From contig NZ_JAPEQG010000001.1 in NCBI RefSeq assembly GCF_026339735.1, positions 2,418,001-2,482,000 of the forward strand: a DNA stretch of 64,000 nt, in the 5' to 3' direction. The notes beneath the pieces are model-generated. The model searched no databases, had not been told where the DNA came from, and saw only the letters and a list, made by a program, of their open reading frames with translations. This DNA is from Streptomyces sp. NBC_01669 (GTDB lineage: Bacteria > Actinomycetota > Actinomycetes > Streptomycetales > Streptomycetaceae). Made by a program: the position numbers and the translations under genes. Positions 8,220 through 16,901 of the stretch are shown one piece after another; the stretch's first letter is position 1; each line of letters begins with the position of its first letter.

Positions 8220-9163
8220 TCCTCACCGTCACCCCCAACCCGAGCCTGGACCGTACGTACGAGCTGCCCGGGCTCACCCGCGGCACCGTATTGCGGGCCA
8301 CGACGGACCGTGTCGACCCCGGCGGCAAGGGCATCAACGTCTCGCGCGCGGTCGCCGCGGCCGGCCACCGTACGGTCGCCGTCGCACCGCTCGGCGGGCC
8401 GGAGGGCGCACTGCTCACCCGGCTGCTCGGCGAGCACGGCATCGAGGCGGCCGGAGTCCCGATCGTCGCCAGCACCCGTATCAACGTCACGCTCGTCGAG
8501 CCCGACGGGACACTCACCAAGGTCAACGCCGTCGGTCCGCAGCTCACCGGCGCCGAGGCGGAGGCCCTCCTGGAAGCGGTACGGATCCGGTCGGCGGGCA
8601 CGGACTGGATCGCCTGCTGCGGCAGTCTGCCGCGCGGGCTGCCCCCGCAGTGGTACGCCGAGCTGGTCGCCCGGAGTCACCGCGCCGGGGTCCGCATCGC
8701 CCTCGACACCTCCGGAGCCGCGCTGACCGCGGCCCTGCGGGAGCGGCCCGATGTGATCAAGCCGAACGCGGAGGAGCTCGCCGAAGCGGTCGGCCGCCCG
8801 CTGGCCACGGTGGGCGACGCCGTGAAGGCGGCCGAGGAACTGCGTGAGCGCGGTGCCCGAGCCGTGCTCGCCAGCCTGGGGGCCGACGGGCAGCTGCTGA
8901 TCGACGGCACGGGCACCTACTTCGGCACCGCCCGGGTGGAGTCGGTCCGCAGCAACGTCGGAGCGGGCGACGCCTCCCTCGCGGGCTTCCTCTCCGCGGG
9001 CGGAAGCGGCCCGGCCGCGCTCGCCGCGGCGGTCGCCCACGGGGCAGCGGCCGTACAGCTCCCCGGCAGCGTCATGCCGACCCCCGCCGATCTCGACCTG
9101 TCGGCGGTCACCACGACCCCCGACATCCCCCTGGACCGCCCCCTGGAGGAGCCGGCGCCGTGA
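8216..9163 (+). CDS. fruK: 1-phosphofructokinase
   Basis: 315 aa PfkB-family kinase. N-terminus MILTVTPNPSLDRTYELP and VDPGGKGINVSRAVAAAG (substrate-binding GGKGxNVA motif); C-terminal signature SNVGAGDASLAGFLSAG with the catalytic Asp of GAGD. It phosphorylates fructose-1-phosphate to fructose-1,6-bisphosphate with ATP. The start overlaps the fruR stop by 4 nt, and fruA follows 85 nt later. Tagatose-6-phosphate kinase is the nearest alternative, but the fruR-fruA context strongly supports FruK. Confidence 0.94.
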   Translation: MILTVTPNPSLDRTYELPGLTRGTVLRATTDRVDPGGKGINVSRAVAAAGHRTVAVAPLGGPEGALLTRLLGEHGIEAAGVPIVASTRINVTLVEPDGTLTKVNAVGPQLTGAEAEALLEAVRIRSAGTDWIACCGSLPRGLPPQWYAELVARSHRAGVRIALDTSGAALTAALRERPDVIKPNAEELAEAVGRPLATVGDAVKAAEELRERGARAVLASLGADGQLLIDGTGTYFGTARVESVRSNVGAGDASLAGFLSAGGSGPAALAAAVAHGAAAVQLPGSVMPTPADLDLSAVTTTPDIPLDRPLEEPAP

Positions 9164-9248
9164 CCGCCGCGCTTCCGCGAACGACCCCGCACCGCCCCAC
9201 GTCCCCCCGCACCGCCCACAGGACGGTCCCCGAGCAAGGAGCCCCGCG

Positions 9249-11246
9249 ATGAGTGAACTGATCACCGCGGCACTGGTCGATCTCGATCTTCCAGCCGAGA
9301 CGAAGAACGACGCCGCCAGGTCGCTCGCCGAGCGGATGGTCGCGGCCGGCCGCGTCACCGACCTCGACGGCTTCCTCGCAGACGTCGCCGCCCGTGAGGC
9401 ACAGATGCCGACCGGTCTGGACGGCGGAATCGGCATCCCGCACTGCCGCAGCGAGCATGTCTCCGTGCCGACCCTCGCGTTCGGCCGCAGCGAGCGTGGC
9501 ATCGACTTCGGCGCTGCGGACGGCCCCGCCGATCTGATCTTCCTGATCGCGGCTCCGGCCGGGGCGGACGACGACCACCTCACCATTCTCTCCAGCCTGG
9601 CACGACGGCTGATGGACCCGGAGTTCACAGGCGCACTGCGCGCGGAGCGCGATGCGGGTGCGGCCGCTGCCCTGATCCGCGGCGAAGAGGCCGTGGCGGA
9701 CGAGTCGGCGCCGGATGCTGCGGCGACCGAGGAGCCCGCAGGAACCGCCCCGGCCGCCCCCGCCGCCGAACCCTTCCGGATCGTCGCCGTCACCTCATGT
9801 CCGACCGGCATCGCCCACACCTACATGGCTGCGCAGTCCCTGGAGGCCGCCGCCCGCGCCGAAGGCGTGGAACTCACCGTCGAGACGCAGGGCTCGGCCG
9901 GCTTCGAGCGGCTGGACCCCGCGGTCATCGCCGCCGCCGACGCGGTCATCTGGTCCCACGACGTCGAGGTGCGCGAGAAGGCGCGGTTCGACGGCAAACC
10001 TCTCGTCGACACCGGGGTCAAGGCGGGGATCAACCGGCCCGCCGAGCTGATCGCCGAAGCCCGGCAGAAGGCAGCGCGCGGCGAGATCAGCACTGTCTCG
10101 GACGGCACCGGCCCGCAGGACGACGGCACCCCGTCCGGCGGCGACCACGCGCACTTCGGGATCCGGCTGCGGACCTATCTGATGTCCGGCGTCAGTTACA
10201 TGGTGCCGTTCGTCGCCGCCGGTGGCCTTCTCATCGCGCTGTCGTTCGCCATCGGCGGCTACGAGATCGCCAACGCCAAGTCCGTCGCCGACCACTTCGT
10301 CTGGGGAGAGACCGCCAGCTGGGCCGCTCTGCTCAACCAGATCGGCACCGCAGCATTCGCCTTCCTCGTGCCGGTGCTGGCCGGATACATCGCGTACGGC
10401 ATGGCGGACCGGCCCGCGCTCGTCCCCGGTTTCGTCGGCGGTGCCATCGCCCTCACCATCAACGCGGGCTTCCTCGGCGGTCTCGCCGCGGGTCTGCTGG
10501 CCGGTGCGGTGGTGATGGCGATCCAACGGGTGAAGGTCCATCCCACGCTGCGCGGCATCATGCCGGTGCTGGTGATCCCCCTGGTCGCCTCGACCGTCGT
10601 CGGCTTCCTGATGTTCATCGTCGTCGGCAAGCCGATCGCCTCGCTGCAACGGGCCCTGACCGACGGCCTCAACGGGCTCTCCGGATCGAACGCGATCATC
10701 CTGGGCGTCGTCCTCGGCCTGATGATGTGCTTCGACATGGGCGGTCCGCTCAACAAGGTCGCGTACGCCTTCGCGGTCGGCGGCCTGGCCGACCCGACGC
10801 CCGGCAGCCTCAAGGTGATGGCCGCGGTCATGGCGGCCGGCATGGTGCCGCCGCTGGCCATGGCCCTCGCGACGACCGTGCGCGGCAGCCTGTTCAGCAG
10901 GACCGAGCGGGAGAACGGCCGGGCGGCCTGGGTGCTGGGCGCGTCCTTCATCAGCGAGGGCGCGATCCCGTTCGCGGCGGCCGACCCCCTGCGGGTGATC
11001 CCGTCGGCCATGGTCGGCGGCGCGGTCACCGGTGGACTGTCGATGGCCTTCGGCTGCACACTCCGCGCCCCGCACGGTGGCATCTTCGTGGTGCCGCTCA
11101 TCGGCAGCCCGTTCCTCTACCTGCTGGCCATCGCCGTCGGTACGGCGGTCGCGACCACCCTGGTCGTCCTCCTCAAGGGGATGCGCAGGACCGCGCCGAC
11201 GCCCGCCCCGGCGACCGGCGAACCCCAGATATCCGTCGCCGCCTGA
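9249..11246 (+). CDS. fruA: PTS fructose transporter EIIABC
   Basis: 665 aa fused PTS permease. EIIA occupies about residues 1-150 with the phosphorylatable His65 in GGIGIPHCRSEHV. A Pro/Ala/Glu linker follows. EIIB is about 175-270 with Cys184 in VTSCPTGIAHTYMAA. EIIC is about 300-640 with many hydrophobic segments and the GPLNKVAYAFA substrate-binding region. It takes up fructose with conversion to fructose-1-phosphate, which FruK then uses. The ATG is preceded by AAGGAG (9235-9240). HPr is encoded 40 nt downstream; EI (ptsI) is not in the window and must be elsewhere. Confidence 0.95.
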   Translation: MSELITAALVDLDLPAETKNDAARSLAERMVAAGRVTDLDGFLADVAAREAQMPTGLDGGIGIPHCRSEHVSVPTLAFGRSERGIDFGAADGPADLIFLIAAPAGADDDHLTILSSLARRLMDPEFTGALRAERDAGAAAALIRGEEAVADESAPDAAATEEPAGTAPAAPAAEPFRIVAVTSCPTGIAHTYMAAQSLEAAARAEGVELTVETQGSAGFERLDPAVIAAADAVIWSHDVEVREKARFDGKPLVDTGVKAGINRPAELIAEARQKAARGEISTVSDGTGPQDDGTPSGGDHAHFGIRLRTYLMSGVSYMVPFVAAGGLLIALSFAIGGYEIANAKSVADHFVWGETASWAALLNQIGTAAFAFLVPVLAGYIAYGMADRPALVPGFVGGAIALTINAGFLGGLAAGLLAGAVVMAIQRVKVHPTLRGIMPVLVIPLVASTVVGFLMFIVVGKPIASLQRALTDGLNGLSGSNAIILGVVLGLMMCFDMGGPLNKVAYAFAVGGLADPTPGSLKVMAAVMAAGMVPPLAMALATTVRGSLFSRTERENGRAAWVLGASFISEGAIPFAAADPLRVIPSAMVGGAVTGGLSMAFGCTLRAPHGGIFVVPLIGSPFLYLLAIAVGTAVATTLVVLLKGMRRTAPTPAPATGEPQISVAA

Positions 11247-11286
11247 CGGACTCCGCCTCCCACCACCACACGGAAGAGAGATCACC

Positions 11287-11559
11287 ATGCACCAGCGCAC
11301 CGTCGCCGTCGGCTCCCGCAGCGGACTCCACGCCCGTCCGGCCTCCTTGTTCGTCCAGGCAGCCACCCGGCAGCCGGTCAGGGTGACCATCGGCCGGGAC
11401 GGCCAGAGCCCGGTCGACGCCCGGAGCCTGCTCTCGGTTCTCGCCCTCGGGGCCCAGCACGGCGACTCGATGGTGCTGGCCGCGGACGGCGAGGGTGCGG
11501 AAGCCGCGATCGAGGAACTGGCCACGCTCCTCGCCCGCGACCTCGACGCGACACCGTAA
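11287..11559 (+). CDS. ptsH: HPr phosphocarrier protein
   Basis: 90 aa. The active-site motif SGLHARPAS places the phosphorylated His at residue 15; ARSLLSVLALGAQHGD holds the regulatory-Ser region, here SLLSVLALG. HPr accepts phosphate from enzyme I and passes it to EIIA of FruA. RBS GGAAGAGA lies just before the ATG. It is the last gene of the fruR-fruK-fruA-ptsH operon, 40 nt after fruA. Confidence 0.94.
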   Translation: MHQRTVAVGSRSGLHARPASLFVQAATRQPVRVTIGRDGQSPVDARSLLSVLALGAQHGDSMVLAADGEGAEAAIEELATLLARDLDATP

Positions 11560-11567
11560 AGCCGCAA

Positions 11568-11582
11568 CGCCGCCGGACGGCG
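11568..11582. terminator. Weak hairpin between convergent ptsH and SpoIIE genes
   Basis: CGCCG-ccgga-CGGCG, flanked by a further GCCGC (11561-11565) that can pair with GCGGC (11582-11586). It lies in the 36-nt gap between two convergent stops. There is no T-run, as usual in Streptomyces; the stem is short, so this is tentative. Confidence 0.35.
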
Positions 11583-11595
11583 CGGCAGCCCCTCG

Positions 11596-13833
11596 TCATT
11601 CAGCCCGCAGGCCGATCTCGAACCAGGTGGTCTTGCCGCGCCCCGCGGGCGAGCTTCCCCAGTCACCGGCGAGCGCGTCGACGATCAGCAGTCCGCGCCC
11701 GGACTCGGCCTCCTGATTGGTCTCCTCCTCCGCGACGATCGCCGTGGGGACAGGCGGATGCGGGTCGCTGTCGCGGACCTCGACGCGGATGCGGTCCGGG
11801 TACTCCCGCAGCCTCAGTTCCACTTCGCTGTCGGCGTGGATCAGTGCGTTGGTGACCACCTCGGTCGTCACCAGTTCCAGGGTTTCCTGCAGCTGAGCCC
11901 TGTCCCACTGGCGCAGCAGGTCCCGCAGGAACACTCTGACCTGGGCGACTCCCTGCAGGTGGTGTCGCTGTACCGACATCCGCGCCGTCCGCCGGTGGCC
12001 CTGGGGCTGCGCTCCCTCGTACCGCACCAGCAGCAGAGCCGCGTCGTCGGCGAGCACCCGCCACTCGCGGCGGTCCGCGACGATACGGTCGGCGAGTACC
12101 TCCAGGTTGTCTCCGCTGTGGTCGGCGAGCACCCGGCCGAGCTTCGCCATCGCCGCGTCCGATCCGAGGAGTCGCGCGTCCAGCAGGCCGTCGGTGAACA
12201 GTGCCAGTACCGAGCCCGGCTCCAGCTGCGCATCGCTCTGCTCGTACCGCGCCAGTGGGTCGACGCCCAGCGGAGGTCCGACGGGCAGCGGTCCGGTGAT
12301 GCTCCGCCCTCCCACGCCGACGAGGAGCGGACTCGGGTGGCCCGCGGTCGCCGTGGCGGCGGTCCCGGTCGACAGATCGAGCCAGACGCAGCAGCAGGTG
12401 GCGTACAGATCCGTGTCCAGCCCGGACAGGAGCCGGTTGCTCCGTTCGAGCACGGTGGCCGGGTCGTGTCCCTCGGTGGCGTACGCCCGGACGCCGCTGC
12501 GCAGCTGCCCCATGACCGCCACCGCCTCCAGGCTGTGGCCCTCCACGTCACCGATGACCAGGCCGATTCCGCCGCCGGGCAGCGGCACGATGTCGTACCA
12601 GTCGCCGCCCACCTCCGCCCCCTCGGTCGCCGGGAGATAGCGGGCCGTGGCGACCGCCTCGGTCAGATGGGGGAGGCTGCGGGGCAGCAGACTGCGCTGC
12701 AGGGTCTGGGTGAGCGCGTGCTCGATCTCGTACGAGCGGGCCCGCTCCAGCGACTGACCCACCTGCTCCAGCATGATCGCCAGGACGGCGAGCTCCTCAG
12801 GCGCGATGGGGCGCGCGGGTTCCGGGAATTCCAGGACGCAGCAGCCCATGGCCCGACCGTTGGAGACGAGGGGGAGGTAGGCGCGGGCCTGGACCTCCGG
12901 GTCGGGGTCGCCATCCGGATAGGCGTCCCGCAGTGCCTCGGCGGACCGGAACGACCGGATCTCGAGCGAGCGGATCGTGTCCGTCTCCGGGGTGCGGCGG
13001 GACAGCAGCGTCCCCTCCACCCGGTGAACCGCCTCGCGTGAGAACCCCGAGGCGCCGATCACATGCAGCCGCCCCTGCTGGGCGAGGCACAGCATCACCG
13101 CCCGGCCGCCGAAGGGTCGCACCACTTGGGATTCGGCAGCGGCGATTACGTCCCGGACGTGCACCGCGGCCGTGAGTTCGGCGGCGAGCCGTTGCAGCTG
13201 GTAGAGGAACATGCTGCTGGTCGGCACGGGGACGATCGGCGACTCCGCTCCCCCACTCCTTTCCGTGGGGGCGTTGCCGTGCGGCAGCGCGGAAATGAAC
13301 AGCGGGAGGTCCGGAGCCTTCATCGACACGCCCTGCTGTGCGAGGTCCTGCAGCTCGACAGCCAGGTCGTCCGCGACAACCCGGAGGTAGTCCAGCGTCT
13401 CGTCGGCGACCGGCCTCGGCGGCACCCACCGCATGGTCACGGCACCGAACCGGTGCCGGTCGGTCCGTACCGGCGCGGAGGCGACCATCATCGGGTAGGG
13501 GTTGGTGAGGAAGAGCGCGGGAACCCGACGGGTCAGCTCCCGCAGCTCCGAGTTCTCGAACACCACCACCCTCCCCGACTGATGCGCTCGCGCCGCGGAG
13601 AAGTTGCTGTCGTCCGCCGCAATGCCCGAGGGCACCGTGAAACTCATGGTGGTGTCGACCATCATCGCGGCCACCAGCGCCCGGTCGTCCTCCGTCAGCA
13701 GATAGGCGGTGCAGGTGCTGAAGTCGACATGGCGATTCAGGCGGCGCAGGGCCGCGGCGATGGCGCGGTCACGGGACGTCGTCGGGCGCCCGGCCGACCC
13801 GTCGGGGCGTGCCGCGGAGGATGGGGAGTCCAT
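11596..13833 (-). CDS. GAF-PP2C (SpoIIE/RsbU) phosphatase fused to a C-terminal anti-sigma-type ATPase
   Basis: 745 aa. One or two GAF-like sensor regions cover about residues 15-370. A PP2C/SpoIIE domain starts near 395 with EGAEVGGDWYDIVPLPGG and LVIGDVEGHSLEAVAVMGQLR, and continues to FTDGLLDAR; the Asp pairs are the metal ligands. The last 130 residues are a GHKL (HATPase_c) domain with N-box TTEVVTNALIHADSEVELRL and G-box SGRGLLIVDALAGDWG. This Streptomyces arrangement combines a switch-protein phosphatase and an anti-sigma kinase in one cytosolic protein, likely part of a stress or development partner-switching circuit. I chose ATG 13833 (MDSPSSAARPDG); the longer frame to 14289 would run through repeats and a hairpin. 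Confidence 0.85.
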   Translation of the reverse strand: MDSPSSAARPDGSAGRPTTSRDRAIAAALRRLNRHVDFSTCTAYLLTEDDRALVAAMMVDTTMSFTVPSGIAADDSNFSAARAHQSGRVVVFENSELRELTRRVPALFLTNPYPMMVASAPVRTDRHRFGAVTMRWVPPRPVADETLDYLRVVADDLAVELQDLAQQGVSMKAPDLPLFISALPHGNAPTERSGGAESPIVPVPTSSMFLYQLQRLAAELTAAVHVRDVIAAAESQVVRPFGGRAVMLCLAQQGRLHVIGASGFSREAVHRVEGTLLSRRTPETDTIRSLEIRSFRSAEALRDAYPDGDPDPEVQARAYLPLVSNGRAMGCCVLEFPEPARPIAPEELAVLAIMLEQVGQSLERARSYEIEHALTQTLQRSLLPRSLPHLTEAVATARYLPATEGAEVGGDWYDIVPLPGGGIGLVIGDVEGHSLEAVAVMGQLRSGVRAYATEGHDPATVLERSNRLLSGLDTDLYATCCCVWLDLSTGTAATATAGHPSPLLVGVGGRSITGPLPVGPPLGVDPLARYEQSDAQLEPGSVLALFTDGLLDARLLGSDAAMAKLGRVLADHSGDNLEVLADRIVADRREWRVLADDAALLLVRYEGAQPQGHRRTARMSVQRHHLQGVAQVRVFLRDLLRQWDRAQLQETLELVTTEVVTNALIHADSEVELRLREYPDRIRVEVRDSDPHPPVPTAIVAEEETNQEAESGRGLLIVDALAGDWGSSPAGRGKTTWFEIGLRAE

Positions 13834-14064
13834 GAGATCCACCCCAGTGCGTCGGCGACAGGTGGGGGCTGCCCGGCTGCTCGGCGATACGCGCCGTAGC
13901 CATTTCAGTATGGGCGCAATCCCCGAGGTACGCGCCCGCGCGACGCCATTCGGTGTCCCCACCGGTGCGTGGAGGGCCGGGCGGACAGGTCGCGGTCGCC
14001 GCATCGAACTCCGGGATCCCGCCGTATGCCCGTCGCGCCGCCCGGCAGGCCGGAAGCGGGCCGG

Positions 14065-14112
14065 ACGGGCCCTTGAATCCCGTATTAAACGGGCCCTTGA
14101 ATCCCGTATTAA
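14065..14112. repeat. Exact 24-bp tandem duplication
   Basis: Two adjacent identical 24-bp units (14065-14088 and 14089-14112) starting ACGGGCCCTTGAATCCCGT and ending ATTAA. Each unit can fold ACGGG with CCCGT. The TA-containing end is unusual in this GC-rich sequence. They lie between the divergent phosphatase (start 13833) and XRE regulator (start 14326) genes. Confidence 0.8.
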
Positions 14113-14149
14113 GAGGAGCTCCCTGGCAGGGGGCGGCCACCGATGAACA

Positions 14150-14199
14150 ACGACCTGGTGCGCGATAGGGAGCCCGCTCGCTATCGTGCACCAGGTCGT
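14150..14199. promoter_or_regulatory. Large dyad (19-bp arms) in the divergent intergenic region
   Basis: Left arm ACGACCTGGTGCGCGATAG (14150-14168), right arm CTATCGTGCACCAGGTCGT (14181-14199), 12-nt centre, one mismatch in 19 pairs. The centre GGAGCCCGCTCG can extend the pairing. It is upstream of two divergent genes rather than between convergent ones, so a simple terminator is unlikely. Possible roles are an operator for the XRE regulator, an RNA hairpin in a leader, or a small inverted-repeat mobile remnant. Confidence 0.6.
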
Positions 14200-14325
14200 A
14201 AGGTTGCGCTTGCACATCCCACCGAAGAATCCGGCCATGGGAAACAATCCGTGCACACATCCGTCCTTGCTGCCGCGTGGGACGTTCACCCGTACCGAGC
14301 AGCCGACAGCGGAGGAGCAGGCACG

Positions 14326-15762
14326 ATGTCAGGAACCGGCCGGGCAGCCGCGGCCGACGAGGCAGCGGGAACCCCCGCGCACGGCGTGCCGGAGCGGCCT
14401 GACCGCCCGGTGGGCCAGGACGCCCCTCTCGTGATCGGTGAACGGGTGAAGCGGCTCCGCAAGGAGCGCGAGCTGACCCAGCGCCAGCTGGCCGAGCCCT
14501 CCTACACGGCCGCGTACATCTCCACCCTGGAGGCCGGAAAGGTCCGGCCCTCCGAGGCGGCGCTGCGCCACCTCGCCGAGCGGCTCGACGTCTCGTACGA
14601 GGAGCTCGCCACCGGGCGCCCCAGCCATCTCGCCACCGCGCTCCGGCTTCGCCTGGCCGACGCGCAGCGGATCCTGGCCACCGGAGACGCGGCCGATGCG
14701 GCCGTGGACTACGAGCGGCTGCTCGCCCGGGCCGAGGAGTACGGCCTCCGGACCGAACAGGCCACTGCCCTCACCGGGCTGGGTGAATGCGCGCTGGAGA
14801 CGGGCGAACTCGCCGAGGCGCGTGCCCACTTCGAGGCCGCCGAGCAGCAACTCGCCGACGCACCCCTGCCCGAGCGGGCCCGAGCGGTACGCGGCCGGGC
14901 GGTCGCCCATTTCCTCGCAGGCGAACTCCGCTATTCCTGCTACCTGCTGGAAAGCGCCCTCGACGAACTGAACACCTCGGGCCTGCAGGACCCCGGCGCC
15001 CTGCTCCAGCTCTACACCGCCTCCATCGCGCCCTACATGGACCTGGGAGCGCACGCACGCGCCGCGCAGGCCGCCGACCTGGCCCTGGCGCTGGCTCCGC
15101 AGGTCTCCGATCCCGCGCTGATCGCCTCCATGCACCGCTCGGTGGCCCGCACCCTCATCGCGGAAGGCCGGGCAGCAGCCGCCGATGCCGCACTCGCCAA
15201 GGCGGCCGAGCTCTACCAGCAACTGCAGATGCGCACCGAACTCGCCCACTGCCACTGGATGCGCGGCTACGTCCACGCCCAGCACGACGACCTGGAGAAG
15301 GCGGAGAGCGAACTGCGCACCGCGCACTCCATGCTGATCTCCAAGCGCGCCGCCCTCTACACCTCCCAGGTCGAGGTGGAACTCGCCGACGTACTTCGCC
15401 GCCGTGGCAAGGCCGACGAGGCCGCGGCCCTGTTGCGCGACCTGCTCGGCGGTCTCCACCCCGACCGCGGCGCGGTCCACGCGGGCGGGGCCCATCGACT
15501 GCTCGGCCTGATCGCCGAGGAATCCGGTGACGCCGAGGCCGCCGAGGAGCACTATGTCACCGCGCTCTCCCTGCTCGAACGCGCCGGAGCGGCGGGCGAC
15601 CTCGCCGACATCTGCCGGCTCCTGGGCGACCTGCTGCGCAGCGAGGGCCGCACCGAAGCGGCCATGGACGCCTACCGCACCGGTCTCGGTCACCGCTCCA
15701 GTCCGGGCACCACCACCCTCGGCCCGGCTCCGGCCCGCCCGCCGGAGACACCCTGGGACTGA
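14326..15762 (+). CDS. XRE-family regulator with TPR domain
   Basis: 478 aa. After an Ala-rich start, residues about 37-90 form a Cro/C1-type helix-turn-helix: GERVKRLRKERELTQRQLAEP then YISTLEAGKVRPSEAALRHLAERL. The rest is helical TPR repeats with many A-x-x-x-Y/L pairs (for example ADAAVDYERLLARAEEYGL, LARGLGECALE-type), ending about residue 440. This architecture resembles peptide- or signal-binding RRNPP-like and Streptomyces XRE-TPR regulators. ATG 14326 is chosen because GGAGGAG lies about 8 nt upstream and the HTH then sits near the N-terminus. The 3' end overlaps the convergent sugar kinase gene by 73 bp. Confidence 0.82.
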   Translation: MSGTGRAAAADEAAGTPAHGVPERPDRPVGQDAPLVIGERVKRLRKERELTQRQLAEPSYTAAYISTLEAGKVRPSEAALRHLAERLDVSYEELATGRPSHLATALRLRLADAQRILATGDAADAAVDYERLLARAEEYGLRTEQATALTGLGECALETGELAEARAHFEAAEQQLADAPLPERARAVRGRAVAHFLAGELRYSCYLLESALDELNTSGLQDPGALLQLYTASIAPYMDLGAHARAAQAADLALALAPQVSDPALIASMHRSVARTLIAEGRAAAADAALAKAAELYQQLQMRTELAHCHWMRGYVHAQHDDLEKAESELRTAHSMLISKRAALYTSQVEVELADVLRRRGKADEAAALLRDLLGGLHPDRGAVHAGGAHRLLGLIAEESGDAEAAEEHYVTALSLLERAGAAGDLADICRLLGDLLRSEGRTEAAMDAYRTGLGHRSSPGTTTLGPAPARPPETPWD

Positions 15763-16694
15763 CGGTCCCGGCCGTGGCCCCGTTTCTCACTCTCCGACTC
15801 CGCGACACGGGCGAGGAGTTCGTCACGGCCGATCGGGTCGGTTCGCGTCGACTCCACCGTGCAGGCGTGGGCTCCGGCCACCGCACCGTAGAGGCCGCAC
15901 CGCCGCGGCGGTTCGCCGGCCAGCCAACCGAGGAGGAAGCCGGACACGAAGGCGTCACCGGCGCCGTTGGAGTCCACCACCGGCCCCGGGGGCGTGACGG
16001 CCGGAATCCGGGTCACCTCGCCGTCGGCCAGCAGATAGGCGCCCTCGGCTCCGGCCGTGGCAACGACCACCTGGGCCCGTCCCCGCTCGGCGACCCGTCG
16101 CATGGTCCGCTCCGGGTCGGCCAGGGCGACGGCGGAGACGAAGACGAGGTCCGCCTCGTGGGCGAACGGCTCGTGGTAGGGGTTGACGCCGTCCCAGTTG
16201 TGCAGGTCGGTCGAGATCGTCACTCCGGCCTCCCGCAGCACGGGAAGAGCGAAGGCGCACGGATAGGTGATCGAGACATGGGCATGACGGCTCGCCGTGG
16301 CCAGGGACCGGACCGTCGCCTCGGGCAGCCTGTCCCCCTCCTGCGACCGGCTGTCGTCGTACAGGGACAGCCGTCGCCCGTCGGGGCCGACGAGATTGAC
16401 GGCGCGCTTGGTACCGCCGGGCAGCGGGACCTCGGTGAGTGCGATGCCACGGTCGCGGTGCAGGGCCCGGATCAGGTCACCTGCGTGGTCGTCGCCGATC
16501 ATGTCGAGGTGATGGGCGCGCAGGCCCAGGGCGCTCACCCCCAACGCGACGAAGTCCCCGGTCTGCCCCGCCCGCGTCTCGATCCCGGGGCGGATCATGT
16601 AGCTGTCGGCGTACGGGAGGGGCAGCTCCGGCACGTACACGATCGTGTCGACGCCCGCGCCTCCCAGGACGAGGACATCGGTCTCGGCGCTCAT
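15690..16694 (-). CDS. PfkB-family carbohydrate kinase (ribokinase-like)
   Basis: 334 aa. N-terminal VLVLGGAGVDTIVYVPELP and GDFVALGVSALG; C-terminal PfkB signature VVDSNGAGDAFVSGFLLGW with catalytic Asp in GAGD. It phosphorylates a sugar or nucleoside; the substrate cannot be read. ATG 16694 has GGAGAGG 7 nt upstream, better than ATG 16721. The last 24 codons overlap the convergent XRE-TPR gene (15690-15762). Two GCAAnnnnTTGC sites 70-110 nt upstream suggest repression by a LacI/GalR-like or similar regulator encoded elsewhere. Confidence 0.85.
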   Translation of the reverse strand: MSAETDVLVLGGAGVDTIVYVPELPLPYADSYMIRPGIETRAGQTGDFVALGVSALGLRAHHLDMIGDDHAGDLIRALHRDRGIALTEVPLPGGTKRAVNLVGPDGRRLSLYDDSRSQEGDRLPEATVRSLATASRHAHVSITYPCAFALPVLREAGVTISTDLHNWDGVNPYHEPFAHEADLVFVSAVALADPERTMRRVAERGRAQVVVATAGAEGAYLLADGEVTRIPAVTPPGPVVDSNGAGDAFVSGFLLGWLAGEPPRRCGLYGAVAGAHACTVESTRTDPIGRDELLARVAESESEKRGHGRDRQSQGVSGGRAGAGPRVVVPGLER

Positions 16695-16766
16695 GGGTGT
16701 TCCTCTCCGGCCGACCGGCAACTGTGGCTGTCGGCAGGCGAGTCAAGCAGGGCAGCCACCACGACC

Positions 16767-16801
16767 GCAAGACGTTGCAGAATCTTCCCGCAAGCATTTG
16801 C
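16767..16801. promoter_or_regulatory. Tandem GCAA-N4-TTGC operator sites upstream of the PfkB kinase
   Basis: GCAAGACGTTGC (16767-16778) and GCAAGCATTTGC (16790-16801) share arms GCAA/TTGC with a 4-nt spacer; their centres are 23 bp apart, about two helical turns. They lie 73-107 bp upstream of the kinase start at 16694. Arrangement and position suit cooperative binding by a dimeric repressor. Confidence 0.5.
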
Positions 16802-16901
16802 TCCTCGCCCGCGGACCCGGCCGCGGCGGCCGGGTCACCAGACCGTCCCGGGCCCGGTGCGGGGGGCCGGGTGCAGCCGCCCCGCCGTCGCTTCCGTTCC
16901 C

